A DNA stretch of 64,000 nucleotides, taken from positions 1 to 64,000 of the forward strand of contig VGBT01000010.1 in assembly GCA_016870395.1 (NCBI GenBank). Reading direction: 5' to 3'. This stretch comes from Actinomycetota bacterium. GTDB taxonomy: Bacteria > Actinomycetota > Acidimicrobiia > IMCC26256 > JAENVU01. Each line of letters begins with the position of its first letter. Position 1 is the stretch's first letter. Below are positions 15,483-24,482 of the stretch, piece after piece. A model generated the notes under the pieces. That model saw only the letters and a program-made list of their open reading frames with translations. It ran no database searches and was not told where the DNA came from. The position numbers were made by a program, and so were the translations under genes.

Positions 15483-17542
15483 CCCGTGAACTCCTCGGCG
15501 ACACCCGGGGTCGTCGCCCGGCCGACCACGAACGGACCGGGCTCGAGGTCGTGCTGGTGCTCGACGTTGAGCAGGAGGTCGCCCCCGAGCTCGGCCCGGA
15601 TCTCGCCGAGCGCGCGGTCGACCTGGACGTCGAGCTCCGGTGGGTCCTCGCCGACCGGCCGCCGGGCGCTGACCAGGAAGCGCAGTGTGCCGTCGTCGCC
15701 GGGGACGCCCCAGCCGAGCTGCACGTCGGAACCCAGCCGGCGGATCCCCACCACCTGCTCCGCGCCGTTCGGCCCCCACGAGACCAGCGGCTGCCAGCCC
15801 CGTGCCTCGGGGACGTAGCCGCGGAAGCGGAACCAACCCGCGGCGGGAGCTCCCTCCACCGGCCACCACCGGTGCCCGTCGGACCAGTACACGGAGGCGC
15901 AGTCGCCCACCACGAGCGTGGTCCCGGCGCGCGCGGCCCGCCGCGGGAGCGCGCTCGCGCGCTCGAGGTCGGCCTGCCCGCCGCCGAGCCACCCGTCGAC
16001 GTCGTACTGGAAGGCGATCATCCCGGCTCGTTGGCTCGGCAGCTCGGGGTTGTACAGGCGCTGGTACAGGACCCCGAGCGACAGGTTCACCCACACGCCC
16101 CAGACGGCCAACACCGCGACCGCGCCGAGGGCGAGGCCTGCCGCGCGCCGACCGCGGCGTCCGGCCGTCTCGCGCCGCGCGAGCAGCACGTGCAGGCCGG
16201 CGAGCGCGGCGATGACCAGCAGCGGGACCCAGTCGCCGAGGTAGCGCTGCGCGATGAACGAGATCGCGAGGACGAACACCACGCCACCGCCGGCGCCGAG
16301 CAGCGGGACGCGCAGGCGAGCCAGCCCGGGAGCCCCCACGCGTCGGGTCGCGACGACCGCGTAGACGCCGAGGATGCCGAGCACGAGCAGCGCGGGCATC
16401 GACGCCGGGACGCTCGAGGTCAGGTCGGTCGTGTCGAAGACCGCGTTGCCGAACACCGGAGGGGTGAAGCGGGGGAACGTCACCCAGGGGAAGATTCCGC
16501 TCGCGCCGAGGGCGTCGGGCCGGAGGTACTGCACGACGGTGCTCGGCAGGAACTTCAGCCCGAAGTACGTCCCGCCGTTCGCCTCGAGCGCGGCGCGGTG
16601 CCGCTCGTCGATCGACACGAGGAACTGCTTCGACCAGGGAACGCTGAAGACCGTCCCGAACCGTGACCAGTTCATCCACGCGTAGAGCACGCAGGGCAGC
16701 GCGAGCGCGACAGCGACAGGGCCGGTCCAGCGCGTGGCGCGCCCTCCGTCGATGCCCGCGGCGAGCCAGTCGAGCCGGTCGAGCGCGCGGGCCCCCCGGC
16801 CTCGGAGCCGGTGCCGCACGCGGCGGAGGAGCAGTCCGGCCAGCACGAGCGCGATCGCGAGCACGGGGCCGAGTCCGACCGACGGGCGCGAGAGGAACGC
16901 GAGAGACGCGGACGCGGACGCGGCGGCAAGTCGCGTCGCGGAGGGTCGCTCGCCGAAGGCCACGAGCCGCTCGAACGCGATCAGCGCCCAGGCGATCCCC
17001 CAGAGGATGGCCTCGTGGTACACCCAAGCTCGGCCCGCGAGGAAGAAGGTCGTGGTGCCGCAGCCGATGGCGAAGACCACGACGCCGGCAAGCGCGGCCT
17101 CGCCCCGCGTGCACGGACGGGCGGGCCGCACGAGCCCGCGGATCCGCCAGTCGAGCGCGGCGACGGCGACGAGCGCGACCGCGAACGCGAGGAGCATCGA
17201 CGCCTGGGTCAGGCGCCCGTAGAGCGAGTCGCCGACTGCGAGGACCGGCATGCGCAGCACGCTCGGCCAGATCCCGAAGTACGTGTAGGTCTTGTCGCCG
17301 ATGTGGAAGCCCTCGATGAAGAGCTCACGCGCGGGGACGTCCCAATGGCCGTGCAGCAACGCCCGCGCCTGCGCGTCGTAGAAGTTCCCGAAGGTCGGCT
17401 TCGCGAGCAGGTCGGCGCGACCGCCGGTGAGGAGCCACGCGAACGCCGCCAACGCGGGGAGGGCGCCGACGGCGCTGCCGGTCGCGAAGCGGCGCCGGCT
17501 CCCGGGATCCGGTGCCGCCGCGACGGTGTCTGCGGGCACCAT
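15389..17542 (-). CDS. Large polytopic membrane protein, probable GT-C glycosyltransferase
   Basis: 717 residues from ATG 17542. The upstream extension of the frame lies over the acyltransferase and is not coding. About ten hydrophobic segments fill residues 20-530, with an early loop 'KPTFGNFYDAQARALLHG' that has the acidic/aromatic character of GT-C catalytic loops, followed by an extracytoplasmic C-terminal domain of about 190 residues ('VVGDCASVYWSDGHRWW'). The family occurs in actinobacterial envelope loci, but I cannot give a specific substrate. Confidence 0.72.
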   Translation of the reverse strand: MVPADTVAAAPDPGSRRRFATGSAVGALPALAAFAWLLTGGRADLLAKPTFGNFYDAQARALLHGHWDVPARELFIEGFHIGDKTYTYFGIWPSVLRMPVLAVGDSLYGRLTQASMLLAFAVALVAVAALDWRIRGLVRPARPCTRGEAALAGVVVFAIGCGTTTFFLAGRAWVYHEAILWGIAWALIAFERLVAFGERPSATRLAAASASASLAFLSRPSVGLGPVLAIALVLAGLLLRRVRHRLRGRGARALDRLDWLAAGIDGGRATRWTGPVAVALALPCVLYAWMNWSRFGTVFSVPWSKQFLVSIDERHRAALEANGGTYFGLKFLPSTVVQYLRPDALGASGIFPWVTFPRFTPPVFGNAVFDTTDLTSSVPASMPALLVLGILGVYAVVATRRVGAPGLARLRVPLLGAGGGVVFVLAISFIAQRYLGDWVPLLVIAALAGLHVLLARRETAGRRGRRAAGLALGAVAVLAVWGVWVNLSLGVLYQRLYNPELPSQRAGMIAFQYDVDGWLGGGQADLERASALPRRAARAGTTLVVGDCASVYWSDGHRWWPVEGAPAAGWFRFRGYVPEARGWQPLVSWGPNGAEQVVGIRRLGSDVQLGWGVPGDDGTLRFLVSARRPVGEDPPELDVQVDRALGEIRAELGGDLLLNVEHQHDLEPGPFVVGRATTPGVAEEFTGQLEELPARRAVCDAVSSASATPAPRAGSSS

Positions 17543-17668
17543 CGCCGAGATCCTACGGGTCGCGTCGGGGACCCCTAGCGGTGCGCGAAAATGTCCGCTG
17601 GCGGAGCGTCGACTCGCGACCCGTCGGATACCGGCCACGGCGACGGGGACGGGGGTCACCGCGGGGTC

Positions 17669-18868
17669 ATGAGCGAGCAGACGGTTGGAGCCCAGGGCGG
17701 GCCGGGTGCACCGGGGCTCGGCGTGCCCGCGCGCCTCGCCTACCTCACCGGCCTCCGAGCAGTCGCCGCGGTGAGCGTGCTCGTCTTCCATGCGCTGTTC
17801 CTGCCGCTCGCGGGCCAGGCCGAGCTCTGGAGCGCGCTCGTCGCCCAGCTCCAGGACGGCGTGCAGGTCTTCTTCGTGCTCTCCGGCTTCCTTTTCTACC
17901 GGACGTTCGTGGTGGCGCACGTGGAGGGTCGCGGCGCGCCTGCGCTCGGGGCCTACTTCCGGCGCCGCGCGGCGCGGCTCTTCCCGGCGTACTTGCTGTG
18001 CCTGCTCGTGACCGCAGTGGTCTTCGGCCAGCTCGACATCGAGGGCGTGGGCGCGTGGGTCCGCAACCTGCTCCTGCTCCAGGCGTACTCGGTGGCCGAC
18101 ATGCAGGGGAGCCTCCTGATCACCTGGACGCTGTCGGTCGAGGTCGCCTTCTACGTGTTCCTCCCGTTCTTCGCGTTCGGGGTGCGCTGGATCGGTCGGC
18201 GCGTAGGCGTGGTTCGCGCCGAGATCGGGTGCGTCGTCGGGCTCGCCGTCGTGGGCCTCCTGTACCAGGTGGCCTTCGCGCGGCAGGACACGTACCTGCC
18301 GTGGGTGCTGCTGCCCCAGTTCTTCCTCGTGTTCTCGGTGGGCATGGGGCTCGCGGTCGCGCAGGTCCTCTCCACGCGAGCCGGACCGTCCGAACGGTTC
18401 GGTGAGCAGGTCGCTCGGTGAGCGCGCTGGTCCTGGCTGGCCGTTCCCGCGCTCGTCTTCCTGAGCGCGTTGCGTTACTGCGCGTACGGGATCGAGGCCG
18501 GAGGAGTGCGCTCGCGCTCGATCCAGGTGATTGGGACCGCCGTCGCGTTCTGCCTCGTGCTGCCGGCGGTCTTCCCCGGCGACAGCAGGGGACTGGCCCA
18601 CCGGTTCCTGTCGCTCCGGCCCGTCGTCTACCTCGGCCTGGTCAGCTACGGCATCTACCTCTGGCAGGTGCCGCTCATCGACGTGCTCTGGAACGACGTC
18701 TTCGACTACCCGAAGCCCGCCTACATCTTCCTCCAGCCCGTCGACGGGCTGGTCACGGTGCTGGTGGTGCTCCCGGTCACGGTGCTGGTCGCGACCGGCT
18801 CCTGGTACCTGCTGGAGCGGCCGGTGACACGGCGCGTCCGTCGCCGCGCCTCGTTGTCTGCCCGCTGA
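17669..18868 (+). pseudogene. Acyltransferase-3 family membrane protein interrupted by one in-frame TGA
   Basis: A 400-codon frame, starting ATG 17669, encodes a complete acyltransferase-3/OafA-like protein: 'GLRAVAAVSVLVFHALFL' (catalytic His region), 'FFVLSGFLFYR', 'RRAARLFPAYLL', 'WTLSVEVAFYVFLP', and after the break 'VYLGLVSYGIYLWQVPLI'. The TGA at 18419-18421 (codon 251, between 'GEQVAR' and 'ARWSWLAVPA') is the only lesion and falls in a loop. A CGA-to-TGA change would explain it. The gene is either a very recent pseudogene or a sequencing/assembly error. It would acylate a surface glycan. Confidence 0.85.
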
Positions 18869-18904
18869 GCCGGCGCCGACCCCTGGAGCGGTCGTCGACG
18901 CGCG

Positions 18905-20581
18905 TCAGCTGCGCAGGACGCGGCCGGGCTTCGACGCGAGCGCGTCGGGTCGGGGCTCGCCGTCGACCCGGATCGCGACGCCGTTCACGAGGGTGTGGGT
19001 CATCCCGCTGGGCGCATCGGCGGTGAGCCGTTCGCCGTCGGCGGGGAAGTCCCGCACGCGGCGCAGCGGGCCGGGCGCGACCGTCGTCGGGTCGAACACG
19101 GTGATGTCGGCGGCCATGCCCACTTCGAGGCGGCCGCGCCCGCCGTCGGGGTCGTCGAGGCCGAAGACGCGCGCCGGCTCGCCGGTGAGCTTGTGCACCG
19201 CGTGCTCGAGCGCGATGACCTCCTTCTCCCGCACCCAGTTCCCGAGCACGTCGGTGGGGAAGCACGCGTCGCAGAGCTGGCTGACGTGCGCGCCCGAGTC
19301 GGCGAGGCCGAGCAGCACGCCGTCGCGCCCGAGCAGCCACTCGATGGCCTCGGGGTCGTTGTTCGCGAGCACGCTGCGGAACCGGGTCTCGAGGTGGTCG
19401 TCGAGCGACGTGTCGAGCATCACGTCGAGCGGGCTGCACCCGCGCTCCTCGGCGAGGTCGGTGACGAGGCGCCCGACGAGCTCCGGGTGCTTCGGGCTCT
19501 CGGCGATGTCGAGCGAGCCCCAGTCGGGGCGGAACGTCGTTCCGTGCAGGAGGTCGTCGAGCGCGCGTGCCCGCCACGCGTGCTCGCCATAGGCCTCGAG
19601 CCGAGCGGCCTCGGAGCCCGCCATGAGCTCGGCGAACGCAGGGACCATGTTGAACGTGAACGGCTCGCGCAGGTTCATCTGGAACACGAGTGGACGCACC
19701 GAGATCTGCGGCCACACCTGCCCGCCCTCCGACCAAGCCGCGTCGTTGTCGGCGATGATCTTCTCGTGCCAGGGGTAGCCCTTCACCGTCAGCAGCGCGG
19801 TCCAGGTCAGTGGGCGACCGATCCGAGCCTGGAGCCCGTACACGTCGGCGTGCTTGATCTTCTCGGCGGGCAGGAGCGCGGCCACGCCCTTGTGGAGGTC
19901 GTGTAGCGGCGCGAGCAGCGTCTCGACCTCGGCGAGGTCGGCGAGCCGGCTCGGAACCGGACGGCCGCGGTCCCCGTTGTGCGTGCTCGACGAGCTCGTC
20001 GCGAAGCCCATCGCGCCCGCCTCCATCGCGTCGCGTACGACGGCCTGCATCCGGGCGATCTCGTCGGCGGTGGCGAGCTCGCGCTCGTAGCCGTCCTCTC
20101 CCATCACGTAGATGCGCAACGCGGTGTGGCCGATGTAGCAGCCGTAGTTGAGCGCGACGCCGTGTCGCGCCACGGAGTCGAGGTACTCGGGAAACGTCTC
20201 GAAGTCCCAGGGGATCCCCGCGGCCAGCGTGTCGAGAGCCATGTCCTCGACGTGCTGGAGGGTGCGGGCGAGCAGCTCGCGGTCGTCGGGTCGACACGGG
20301 GCGATGGAGAACCCGCAGTTGCCCGCGATCACCGAGGTCACGCCGTGGAAGCTCGAGGGGGTGAGCGCCGGGTCCCAGAAGACCTGCGCGTCGTAGTGGG
20401 AGTGGATGTCGACGAAGCCGGGGCTGACGACCTGGCCCGCGGCGTCGAGCTCCCGAGGGCCCTCGAGCCGGGGCCCGATCTCGCTGATGCGCCCGCCGGT
20501 CACGGCGACGTCGGCCCGGAAGCCGGGCGCACCGCTGCCGTCGACCACGGTGCCTCCCCGGATCACCACGTCTGCGGCCAT
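18905..20581 (-). CDS. N-acyl-D-amino-acid deacylase-type amidohydrolase
   Basis: 558 residues from ATG 20581 ('ADVVIRGGTVVDGSGAPG', the usual amidohydrolase-3 opening). Metal and catalytic landmarks are 'DIHSHYDAQVFWDP' (HxH), 'IAGNCGFSIAP', and 'GLADSGAHVSQLCD' with the catalytic Asp. The family hydrolyses N-acyl-D-amino acids or related cyclic amides in the cytoplasm, and exact substrates are rarely predictable. It is the intact gene in the middle of a decaying segment. A GAGGGGGG Shine-Dalgarno-like stretch precedes the start. Confidence 0.88.
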   Translation of the reverse strand: MAADVVIRGGTVVDGSGAPGFRADVAVTGGRISEIGPRLEGPRELDAAGQVVSPGFVDIHSHYDAQVFWDPALTPSSFHGVTSVIAGNCGFSIAPCRPDDRELLARTLQHVEDMALDTLAAGIPWDFETFPEYLDSVARHGVALNYGCYIGHTALRIYVMGEDGYERELATADEIARMQAVVRDAMEAGAMGFATSSSSTHNGDRGRPVPSRLADLAEVETLLAPLHDLHKGVAALLPAEKIKHADVYGLQARIGRPLTWTALLTVKGYPWHEKIIADNDAAWSEGGQVWPQISVRPLVFQMNLREPFTFNMVPAFAELMAGSEAARLEAYGEHAWRARALDDLLHGTTFRPDWGSLDIAESPKHPELVGRLVTDLAEERGCSPLDVMLDTSLDDHLETRFRSVLANNDPEAIEWLLGRDGVLLGLADSGAHVSQLCDACFPTDVLGNWVREKEVIALEHAVHKLTGEPARVFGLDDPDGGRGRLEVGMAADITVFDPTTVAPGPLRRVRDFPADGERLTADAPSGMTHTLVNGVAIRVDGEPRPDALASKPGRVLRS

Positions 20582-20734
20582 GTCGAGCACCCCCCTCGAA
20601 GCGTTCGCGCACGCTATTACGCCCGAGCCGTCGTGGCTCCCGGGATCTTGGGCGAACCGAGAAGGTATCCAAGGCGTTCAACGCTGCTTGTGTCATCATT
20701 TCCGCAGGTGGGGATCCGAACGAGGGAGTACTTC

Positions 20735-21130
20735 ATGGAGACGGAGATTCGGTCCAGCTGGTGGACGTTCGCGGGGATCATGCTGATGATCTCAGGGTTC
20801 CTCAACGTCATCGACGGCCTCGTCGCGGTCCTGAGGACTGACAACTTGGACTACTAGGTCAATCGCAGCGGTCTCGTGAGCGCGGACAACATCAAGTTCT
20901 GGGGCTGGGGGGCGCTGATCAGCGGGGTGATCCTGGTCCTCGTGGGGATCGGGATTTTCAGCGGCGCGAGCTGGGCCCGAGTAGTGGGCATCGTGGTCGC
21001 CAGCATCAACCTGCTGTACCAGTTCACGTACCTGGGCACCGGCTGGTCGTCGTGGATCATGATCGTGATCGACATCCTCGTGATCTACGGGCTCGCCGGC
21101 CATCGCTTCGATCAGCTCGAGGATGCCTGA
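20735..21130 (+). pseudogene. DUF7144-type four-helix membrane protein with one in-frame TAG
   Basis: A 132-codon frame encodes a small integral membrane protein: 'WWTFAGIMLMISGFLNVIDG' and later 'WGWGALISGVILVLVGIGIF' and 'IMIVIDILVIYGLAGH', the layout of DUF7144 proteins (about 125-135 residues, four helices). The TAG at 20855-20857 (codon 41) falls right after 'NLDY' in the loop between helix 1 and 2, where relatives often have a second Tyr, so TAC-to-TAG is a plausible single change. Shine-Dalgarno GAGGGAG at 20723-20729. A GTG at 20876 could restart the last 84 residues. Confidence 0.75.
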
Positions 21131-21164
21131 GCGGCTCCGGCGAGTCGGTCGCCGATCGGTTGGT

Positions 21165-21194
21165 GTTCGGGGGGCTCTTCGGAGCCCCCCGAAC
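21165..21194. terminator. Intrinsic-terminator-like hairpin with TTCG tetraloop
   Basis: 13-bp perfect arms GTTCGGGGGGCTC and GAGCCCCCCGAAC close a TTCG loop, 35 bp after the DUF7144 stop. There is no T-tract, as is common for high-GC actinobacterial terminators. Confidence 0.75.
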
Positions 21195-21262
21195 GCGTCC
21201 GGGCTCGGGCGACGCGTTCCAGTGTGGGTCACCGGCCCGTGGCCGCGCGGCCTGGAGGCGGC

Positions 21263-21870
21263 ATGGAACCGATCAAGATCGGGTGGTTGGGCTCGGCGCT
21301 CGACGGACCCCGGTGGGAGCTACGACCAGATCCATCGCCTCGCGTTCGACGAGGCGATCGCGGCGGGCGTGATCGACCCCGAGCTCGGGCTGCCGCACCG
21401 GTCGGCAAAGAACGCGATCGACGGCTTCAAGCGGCTCGTAGACGCTGGCTGCATCGGGGTCTCCGGCACCGCGTTCATGTCGTATTTCTCGGGCTTCGAC
21501 AAGTTCGAGGGCTGGGTCGGCATCGACCAGTGGTGCCCCGACAACCAGCTGAGTTGGCCGTTGCACGAGCGCTACGTCGCGCGCTACGGCGAGGACCCGC
21601 CGAGATGTGGCCCAACGCGATCCCCGTGCTCGCCTGCGACACGGCGCGGGTCCTGACCGAGGGCTTGCATCGGGCGCCCGTGCTCACCGGTTGGGGCTCA
21701 AGGCCGGGCTCGAGTCGATCCGGTTCCTGCCGAGCGCGACCGGTGGTCCGCAGACCCACATCGCCGCCGGCGCGTGAGACCACCAGATGTTCAGCGGCGA
21801 CTGGCTGCACTACGGCCGGGTGGGAAACGGCGCGCTGGTGTTCGCGGGCCGGTTCGCACCCTGGGAGTGA
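21263..21870 (+). pseudogene. Shredded branched-chain-amino-acid-type ABC solute-binding protein
   Basis: Fragments in different frames line up as one Peripla_BP_6-like protein: 'MEPIKIGWLGSALDG' (ATG 21263, GGAGG 21254-21258), a frameshift near 21310, 'SYDQIHRLAFDEAIAAGVID' to about 21600 including 'GWVGIDQW', another frameshift near 21604, 'VLACDTARVLTEGLHRAPVL', a third near 21690, and a terminal piece with a stop at 21775-21777, ending at 21868. About 150 residues of the middle are missing (total about 200 codons against roughly 380 expected). Clearly non-functional. No permease or ATPase genes flank it. Confidence 0.85.
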
Positions 21871-21899
21871 GGCGTCGCCTCGGCGGACGGTCCGATAGT

Positions 21900-21913
21900 T
21901 GACGGGCGTGTCA
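21900..21913. promoter_or_regulatory. TGAC-N6-GTCA operator candidate upstream of the zinc dehydrogenase operon
   Basis: TGACGGGCGTGTCA, 58 bp before ATG 21972 (22 bp before the alternative ATG at 21936). The 18-base context GTTGACGGGCGTGTCAGG differs at one position from the site upstream of MaoC. Confidence 0.5.
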
Positions 21914-21971
21914 GGTCTCGGCCACGCTTCCGCGCATGGGGGATGCACGACGTGACGGCCTGCCCGTGACG

Positions 21972-23003
21972 ATGCGCGCGGCGGTCTACAAGGGCGACCG
22001 CCGGGTGGAGGTAGAGGAGTTCCCGGTGCCGGCGCTCGGCCCGGCCGACGTGCTCCTCGAGGTGAGCCACTGCGGCGTGTGCGGCTCCGACATCCACTTC
22101 GTCCTGGAGGGCTGGAGCCCGCCGAACCGGGTGCACGGCCACGAGTTCAGCGGCACCGTCGTCGCCGTAGGGCCCGAGGTGACGCGATGGCGGGTCGGCG
22201 ACGCCGTAGTCGGAGGACCGTCGGTGCGCTGTGGCGAGTGCCGGTTCTGTCGCGAGGGTCGCCCCAACCTCTGCGAGGGGCGCGCCGCGGTCGGGGAGAA
22301 CAGCACCTACCAGGGCGCGTTTGCCGATTTCATGCGGGTTGACGAGCGTGAGCTGCTGATGCTTCCAGCGGGCCTCTCCCTGCGGGACGCCGCGCTCACG
22401 GAGCCGCTCGCCGTCTCCCTGCACGGGATCACCCGCGCCGGGGGCGTCGAGCCGGGCGAGCGGGTGCTGGTCACCGGCGGTGGGCCCATCGGGGCGCTGT
22501 CGATCGCGGCGCTCGTGCACGGCGGGGTCACCGACATCGTGTGCTCCGAGCCGTCGCCCGCGCGCCGCGAGCTGGCCGAGCGTCTTGGGGCGCGCAGCGT
22601 CGCGCCCGACGCGCTGCGGACGCCGCCGTCGCCCAACGAGCTCGTGGCCGAGCCCTTCGACGTCGCGTTCGAGTGCTCGGGCAACGCCGCCGCGATGGAG
22701 CAGTGCCTCGGCCAGCTCCGACGGGCCGGGCGCCTGGTGCTGGTCGGCGCCGGCATCAAGCCGCCCCGGTTCGACCCCAACCGGATCCTGCTCAACGAGC
22801 TCACCATCACCGGCGCGTTCACCTATGACGCCGATGGCTTCGAGGCCGCGCTCGCGCTGCTGGCCGCGCCGGGGTTCCCCACCGACCTGCTCGTGGAGCC
22901 CGACGACGTCGGCCTCGACGGACTGCTCGACGCGATCGAGCGGCTCGGTGCGGGCGAGGTTCCCGCGAAGGTCGTGATCGCACCGTCCCATGGGAGGCCT
23001 TGA
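21972..23003 (+). CDS. Zinc-dependent alcohol dehydrogenase (MDR family)
   Basis: 343 residues from ATG 21972 ('MRAAVYKGDRRVEVEEFPVP' is the standard opening; an in-frame ATG at 21936 would add 12 residues). It has the catalytic zinc site 'CGVCGSDIHF' and 'GHEFSGTVV', the structural zinc site with four cysteines ('CGECRFCREGRPNLC'), and the cofactor motif 'VTGGGPIGALSI'. It oxidises an alcohol or polyol with NAD(P). First gene of a three-gene operon with VOC and LLM proteins, preceded by the shared palindrome. Confidence 0.9.
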   Translation: MRAAVYKGDRRVEVEEFPVPALGPADVLLEVSHCGVCGSDIHFVLEGWSPPNRVHGHEFSGTVVAVGPEVTRWRVGDAVVGGPSVRCGECRFCREGRPNLCEGRAAVGENSTYQGAFADFMRVDERELLMLPAGLSLRDAALTEPLAVSLHGITRAGGVEPGERVLVTGGGPIGALSIAALVHGGVTDIVCSEPSPARRELAERLGARSVAPDALRTPPSPNELVAEPFDVAFECSGNAAAMEQCLGQLRRAGRLVLVGAGIKPPRFDPNRILLNELTITGAFTYDADGFEAALALLAAPGFPTDLLVEPDDVGLDGLLDAIERLGAGEVPAKVVIAPSHGRP

Positions 23004-23470
23004 TGATTGCAACCCGCCCGACCGGCACCGAGGCCGACCACACGTGCGCGCGGCCACCGCACTTCAACCACGTCGCGATGAGCGTGCCGCCGGACCTCCT
23101 CGACGAGGAGCACCGGCGGCTGCTCGGTGACTTCTACACGGAGGTGTTCGGCTGGCAGGTCCTCGACGTGATGACCGAGGACCGCAAGCGGATGGTCTTC
23201 GGGTGCCACACGGTGGAGCAGTTCGTGTTCCTCCACGGCGACGAGCCGGCGATGGCCTGCCCGCGCCTCGACCACTACGGGTTCTCGGTCGCCACCGAGG
23301 CCGAGCTCGACGCGATCCTCGCCCGGGCAAAGGCCTACAAGGTCCGCGACGACCGCGTCGACATCGTCGACAGGAAGACCGACGACCACGGCCCGCTCGC
23401 CATCACCGCGATCTACATCGGGTACCTGCTGCCGATGATGGTCGAGATCCAGTGGTGGGAGTACAAGTGA
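23003..23470 (+). CDS. VOC (glyoxalase/dioxygenase) family protein
   Basis: 155 residues. The start overlaps the dehydrogenase stop (TGATG); a TTG at 23000 is the alternative. It is a vicinal-oxygen-chelate fold with a possible metal triad His ('FNHVAM'), His ('LDHYGFSV') and Glu ('MMVEIQWW'). It could be an isomerase, lyase or extradiol dioxygenase, and the operon context does not settle which. Its stop overlaps the next GTG. Confidence 0.78.
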   Translation: MIATRPTGTEADHTCARPPHFNHVAMSVPPDLLDEEHRRLLGDFYTEVFGWQVLDVMTEDRKRMVFGCHTVEQFVFLHGDEPAMACPRLDHYGFSVATEAELDAILARAKAYKVRDDRVDIVDRKTDDHGPLAITAIYIGYLLPMMVEIQWWEYK

Positions 23471-24456
23471 CGCGAGTGGCCGCGCCACTTCGGTGGGGGG
23501 CGTTCGTCCCGCAGGGTTGGAAGCTGGAGTACTCGGGCTGGGCCGCGGCCGAGGCCTGGGCTCGCTCGGTGGAGCTCGCGCAGACCGCCGAACGAGTCGG
23601 CTACGACCACCTCTGGGTGTACGACCACGTAGAGACAGTGCCCCGGCGCGAGGCCACGCACTGCTTCGAGGCCTTCACGATGCTCGCCGCGCTGTCGCAG
23701 CAGACGACCACTGCGCGCCTCGGTCAGCTCGTCATCTGCTCGAGTTACCGCAACGTCGGAGTGCTCGCGAAGGAGGCGGCCTGCGTCGACGTGTTCTCCG
23801 GCGGGCGGCTGATCCTCGGGCTCGGTGCGGGCTGGTACGCGCGTGAGTACGAGGCCTACGGGTTCGACTACCCGTCGGACGCGACGCGCCTCGCGGTGCT
23901 GGAGGAGACGATCACGGTCATCCCTCGGCTGTGGCGCGAGCAGACGGTGACGTTCGAGGGCGAGCACCTGCGCTTCGCCGGTGCGTTCTGCGACCCGAAG
24001 CCGCTTCAGGAGCCACGACCGCCGATCTGGGTGGGCGGCGGTGGCGAGAAGGTCACGTTGCGGATCGCCGCCGAGCACGCGGACGCGACGAACTGGCAGG
24101 TCGGCCTGGAGGGCTTCGTGCACAAGTCAGAGGTCCTTGCCGAGCACTGCGCGGCGCTCGGGCGGGACTTCGACACGATCGTGCGGACCCACGGCCCGGA
24201 CTGCCGGCTCTTCGACACCGAGCGCGACCTCGAGGCGTGGCTCGACGCGCCGGGCGGCGGCCAGCTCTGGGGCCGGACGCCGCACTCCGAATACGTCCGC
24301 GACAACCTGGTCGGCACGGTGGAACAGGTGACCGAGAAGGTCCAGGCGTTCGTCGACGCGGGCTGCCGGGAGTTCGTCCTGTGGTTCCGCGACTACCCGT
24401 CGAGCGAGAGTCTGGAGCGCTTCCACGCCGAGGTGGTCCCGAACGTCTCGACCTGA
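23467..24456 (+). CDS. LLM-class (probably F420-dependent) oxidoreductase
   Basis: 329 residues, a TIM-barrel luciferase-like protein with 'AQTAERVGYDHLWVYDHVET', 'RLGQLVICSSYRN', 'LILGLGAGWYAREYEAYG' and 'PPIWVGGGGEKVTLRIAAEHAD', all typical of F420-dependent members. It would reduce or oxidise a small organic substrate with F420. The GTG overlaps the VOC gene (GTGA), and a perfect hairpin follows the stop. Confidence 0.85.
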   Translation: MTRVAAPLRWGAFVPQGWKLEYSGWAAAEAWARSVELAQTAERVGYDHLWVYDHVETVPRREATHCFEAFTMLAALSQQTTTARLGQLVICSSYRNVGVLAKEAACVDVFSGGRLILGLGAGWYAREYEAYGFDYPSDATRLAVLEETITVIPRLWREQTVTFEGEHLRFAGAFCDPKPLQEPRPPIWVGGGGEKVTLRIAAEHADATNWQVGLEGFVHKSEVLAEHCAALGRDFDTIVRTHGPDCRLFDTERDLEAWLDAPGGGQLWGRTPHSEYVRDNLVGTVEQVTEKVQAFVDAGCREFVLWFRDYPSSESLERFHAEVVPNVST

Positions 24457-24459
24457 GCG

Positions 24460-24480
24460 GTCCCGACCTTGGGTCGGGAC
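24460..24480. terminator. Hairpin after the dehydrogenase operon
   Basis: GTCCCGACC-TTG-GGTCGGGAC, perfect 9-bp arms, starting 4 bp after the LLM stop and reaching the stop of the convergent small gene. A bidirectional terminator is likely. Confidence 0.7.
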
Positions 24481-24482
24481 GA

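Noticed and set aside
13566-17114. Leftward 1,182-codon frame
   Set aside because: Covers rfbF and the GT2-methyltransferase gene antisense with Arg/Val/Asp-rich repeats; a shadow of high-GC third positions.
18419-18421. TGA as a selenocysteine codon
   Set aside because: No selenocysteine is expected in acyltransferase-3 loops and no convincing downstream SECIS-type hairpin was seen; mutation or error is simpler.
20855-20857. TAG as a pyrrolysine or recoded codon
   Set aside because: Several neighbouring genes end properly in TAG (4825, 54354, 57841), so TAG is a normal stop here.
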